The notes under the pieces were generated by a model. It searched no databases. It worked only from the letters and a program-made list of their open reading frames with translations, and was not told the origin of the DNA. Shown here one piece after another: positions 60,801 through 64,000 of a stretch of 64,000 nucleotides of DNA. The stretch lies in contig PJRA01000313.1 of assembly GCA_016987375.1 (NCBI GenBank), positions 1,929,992 to 1,993,991 on the forward strand, given 5' to 3'. The position numbers and the translations under genes are program-made. This stretch comes from Brachionus koreanus. Taxonomy: Eukaryota; Rotifera; Eurotatoria; Ploima; Brachionidae. Within the stretch, counting starts at the first letter, position 1, and the number at the start of each line of letters is the position of its first letter.

Positions 60801-61338
60801 AGCAATTTGTTGGTTATAAAATAGGTCTGGTGCTAAATATATTCCATTTTGGTTCAGTATTAAACTAAGCTTAAAGCTATGCTCGAATGCGTATATATAA
60901 AATGAATTGAGACTTGAATTTCTTGTATTGGCATCTATTGAATGTTTTTTCAGTAAATTTGGTGTTTGCTTTGTATTATTATGATCAATTAATTCAATTG
61001 TGTTAAGTTCAGAACCTTTTTTAAATGTCATAATATTAAAAATTAATAAAAGAATAAGTAAATAAGGAAAATTAAAAAAAATCATTGTCCAGGAAGATTT
61101 TTTTCAAGTTTTTTAATTTAAAATAAAAATTTATCCGTCAAAAAAATCTAAATAATAGAATTTAATTTAAAGAAAAAAAATTCTTACTTTTATTTTCAGT
61201 CGAAGTTAATGTAGAATCAATAAAAAAACACAAATATAAGGAAACAGCTAAAAAGATATTTGTTGTTCCATAACTCGATATGACAAATTTAAAAATAAAA
61301 TTGGCTATATTAAATAAATAACTAATTTTGAGTTGCAT
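51896..61338 (-). CDS. ADAMTS9: ADAMTS metalloprotease with TSP1 array and GON domain (ADAMTS9/GON-1 type)
   Basis: Thirty exons, 2113 aa: 61338..61188, 61015..60681, 60631..60436, 59852..59563, 59511..59387, 59337..59191, 59138..58995, 58945..58738, 58676..58557, 58504..58347, 58294..58231, 58176..58035, 57978..57845, 57786..57666, 57609..57523, 57467..57307, 57256..56952, 56869..56674, 56619..55744, 54809..54645, 54595..54413, 54357..54028, 53977..53591, 53533..53339, 53290..53117, 53063..52875, 52813..52678, 52622..52436, 52382..52043, 51991..51896. Secreted matrix protease; worm GON-1 and vertebrate ADAMTS9/20 share its layout. Order: hydrophobic leader, propeptide, furin-like HKRHKR (about 240-245), catalytic domain with zinc site HEIGHLLGMKH, disintegrin-like part, first TSP1 (EWSDFTSCSRTCGGG), Cys-rich region and spacer, about sixteen more TSP1 repeats, and a GON domain of about 200 residues (SCKELKQK, GNSGDCYS, GFCGFCKP). 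Start uncertain: 61085 is an alternative ATG. All joins keep phase. Confidence 0.9.
54810..55743 (-). other. Long ADAMTS intron carrying a hairpin
   Basis: 934 nt between TSP1-coding exons, where neighbouring introns are about 50 nt. No coding sequence; a strong stem-loop lies at 55615-55702. Confidence 0.75.
55615..55702. ncRNA. Pre-miRNA-like stem-loop (candidate)
   Basis: Left arm CTTAATTCTACTATGCTACT CTCTATTGTG pairs with right arm CACAACAAGAGAAGCATAGT AATATTAAG. About 28-30 paired positions with small mismatches surround a loop of about 23 nt. Arm length and loop match an animal pre-miRNA, on either strand. Only sequence complementarity supports this; no expression evidence. Confidence 0.35.
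59853..60435 (-). other. ADAMTS intron between propeptide and furin-site exons
   Basis: 583 nt, AT-rich; donor GAG G|GTATCA, acceptor TTATTTCAG|TT. Nothing else seen. Confidence 0.7.
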
Positions 61339-64000
61339 TATTTTGGATGATTTTACGCAAACATTATAAAAGAGTCTATTTGAAATATTTTGAGTTTGTG
61401 ATTTGAAAATTAAAATGTATTTGTAATTGGTATTGATTAAATACCGTTTTTACTTTTTAAGCATTCTATTAATCGCATTAGTTTTAAAAATTTTATCTAT
61501 ATTTAAAAAAATAAAAATTTTATCTTCAAAGTGTCAAACAAACCTGCTAGCTCAGCTAAGTTTTAGTTTTTTCGTCTTCGTCAGACGCTTTCTAATTCCA
61601 TTTAGAACGCTTTGCTAATCAAAAATAATTATTAGATAACTCATTTCATTCAAATAATTGAATAAACCAGACTAATGCTTCATAAACTTAGTAAAACTAT
61701 TGATTCAAACAAAAATGTGTAATTCAAATTATTGTTTAGATTGAAAACCTGGAATCATCCCTGAGTTTGTAAAAACAAATTTGTAAAAAATTAACATCAG
61801 TAACGGCACGTTATTTATAATTTGTTTAGTTTAAAAAAAGTTAAGAATAAAAACTCTAAAATGCACAGTTGTAAGCTTTATTTCTGATTTTAAATCATTT
61901 TAAACATATTAAACTTTTATTATCAGCAATTTCTAATTATTGATTTTTGGTGTCTCATATTGAATACTTTATTAATGAACTTATTAAAATCATTATTTAG
62001 ATTTTGGTTGTCAAAAATTTCTTAAAAACTGAGAAAAGTTAAAATTTGAAACTCAAAAATGCTTGAATTTATTTTTAAATGAATAAAAAAAAGGTCTTTG
62101 GATTTTTTACATAGTTGCTAATTTTCTGGCATAACCTTAGGATAAAAAGGTAAAAAAATAATAATCATGTAAATACTAACGGAATAATAATAATTTTTTG
62201 TTTGAATAAAAAATTCAATAATCCATTTAATAACACGAGAATAAAATTATTTTTTTTTCATCTAATTTCTATTTTAAAATTCAATGTTTTATCTGTTCTA
62301 AATTTTGAACATTTAACCTAGGCTTTTCATTTTATTTAGATTAATTATTACATTAAGTAATATTTGTTTACATTTATTAAAAACGGTTTATATTACTAGA
62401 AAAATCGTTATCTAATAAAAACATATTTTTTAAAAAGAATTTTTAGTTTAGAACTTTTGTTTAATTTATTTTATTTTTTTTTTTTCATCCCGTAGATAAA
62501 AAATTAACAAAGAAAATTTAACCATTTGCATTGATCTCAATTTATTTTTAAATATCTTTCCATTTAAACAAAGCTGATGCAGCTTGAAATCATTAAAATA
62601 AGCTCGTAAATATATTTTAATAGTATAAAATTGTAATTAAAATATTCACTTCTCTGATTTCATAATCATTAGTTTATAACTTTTATACGACTTAGTTTGA
62701 ATAATTTAATATTGAAGTTAAAATATTTTTTCAAGACCTAGAATAGACTAGTTCTTATTCAACAACACAGCTGAGCATATCAATCTTAAATCTCATCTAG
62801 GTTTCTAAAAAACTAATAAATTTGATTAAAACATTTTTAAAATAAAAATTGACTTTTATAAGCCAAGATTATAATTAAATAAAATTAAAAGGTTGAGTTA
62901 AATAAATAACTAAATTCTAAATTATGTAAATTTTAAAAATTAATTTAAAAAGATTTAAAATTATTTTTTTTAAAAGTAAATTTTTTTGCAAATTAAAATT
63001 GGAAAAAAAATTAGAATTGAACCTACAGCTTGTTAAATAATTGAGATAAAAATCGTTTATTTATATTTGTATAATCAACAAATTTACATTTAAATATTAA
63101 TAACATTTTTTTCAAATTTTTGATTTAATGCTTTTGAATAATAAAGTATTTGCTGCAAATTTATTAGTCTAAAACAACTAGTTATTACTAAAAAATGTTA
63201 AAATCATTTAGCTATCAGGCTTAAAAAATTAATAATTAAAAATTTTATTTTTTATAGCTATTCTTAAAATATATTGCATCAAAGAAGTGTATTTCGCTTC
63301 TGGTTTAATCTCAGAACTATAAAATTATCTGATCACGTTAGAATAATAAAATGCACTCTTTCTTAATTTGTTTTACAATTAGTTTATTTTTATGTTTGAC
63401 TTTAGCTTTAATAAAATTAGTAAACTATTAGAGTACTAGATACAAAAAAAAAACAAACAATTTTTGAATAATTGATGTAAAATTTTTTGATTTTAAGTAT
63501 CAAATTATTGATACTAAATAACTTAATTAACAAAACAAATAGCCTAAAAAAATTGCTCTACTTGATTTAAATATTTGTCTTTAAATTAATTTAAAAATTC
63601 TTTAATAGAAAAATCTTATAGCATTAAACTCTTATGAAAATAATGAAAATTTAACAATTTAAAATATAATTAAACTATGATAATAAAAAATCTATTAAAA
63701 ATAAATCATTGAATGATTTATTTCACTGTTAAGTTCAATAGACGACTCAAAGATAAATAAGAATAAATTTCTTTTGCAGCATAACTTGTAACATAACCTT
63801 AACGCTTAGAACATTTGATTACTTTCTGTTACATTTTTCTTACATGATCTATCAATTTTATAATATTCGAGCAAAACCACTAAGACCAATCATCATTGAA
63901 ACTTATTAATCAAAATTCTGACTTGTTTTTTACAAAATTTATCTATCTATAAATTTATTAAATGCTACTTATCAAAATATGACTGAAATTTAAAGGATTA
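61339..64000. other. Upstream flank of ADAMTS, no gene seen
   Basis: 2.7 kb of AT-rich sequence to the window end. A 63-codon frame at 61427-61618 is L/F/I-rich without splice context. The ADAMTS promoter is presumably here. No repeats with clear ends were found. Confidence 0.5.

Noticed and set aside
1..64000. CRISPR arrays, bacterial operons, ribosome binding sites, viral genes, toxin genes
   Set aside because: None seen; the window is an animal nuclear genome with spliced genes.

Overview
The window is nuclear DNA of an invertebrate animal. It is very AT-rich, and its genes are interrupted by many short introns, mostly 45-65 nt, with plain GT...AG ends. All genes use the standard code. 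The recognisable proteins are metazoan: a harmonin with PDZ domains, an M6/PLP proteolipid, an ADAMTS with a GON domain and a GPR158-type ectodomain. Compact AT-rich genes with tiny introns would suit a monogonont rotifer such as Brachionus, but this is inference and no sequence here proves the phylum.

Layout. 1-2301: an unrecognised minus-strand protein and a possible tiny plus-strand Cys-rich gene. 2302-3231: M6/PLP-family tetraspan protein (minus), followed by an orphan terminal exon (minus, 3635-3776) and about 4.6 kb with nothing convincing. 8402-11639: harmonin/USH1C (plus). 12591-12867: a two-exon 65-residue gene (minus). 13731-20196: RELCH, with LisH, coiled-coil and HEAT regions (plus). 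22503-26228: CCR4/CNOT6 deadenylase (minus). 30438-44351: five plus-strand genes, UBA3, MITD1, TMEM104, a GPR158-like ectodomain protein without 7TM, and the mitochondrial nuclease MGME1, with a tRNA-Leu(UAA) on the minus strand between the last two. 45019-46321: a dead Tc1/mariner element with well-kept terminal inverted repeats. 48838-49419: a small Cys-rich single-pass membrane protein. 51896-61338: a 30-exon ADAMTS9/GON-1 gene (minus). 61339-64000: nothing seen.

Most exon joins were worked out by hand from splice signals and reading phase. In every multi-exon model given here the exon lengths add up to an open frame: USH1C 621 aa, RELCH 1384 aa, CNOT6 719 aa, MITD1 245 aa, TMEM104 572 aa, GPR158-like 1037 aa, MGME1 508 aa, ADAMTS 2113 aa. 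The genes do not form one pathway. They are an ordinary mix of housekeeping (neddylation, mRNA deadenylation, mtDNA maintenance, abscission) and animal-specific cell-surface or matrix functions. UBA3 and MITD1 are only 194 nt apart on one strand and could share a transcript.

Best candidates for novelty: the 7TM-less GPR158-like protein with two Cache/EGF-like modules; a pre-miRNA-like hairpin in an ADAMTS intron; three long-armed inverted-repeat elements, two of them inside introns; a perfect 34-bp palindrome upstream of RELCH; and two micro-genes.
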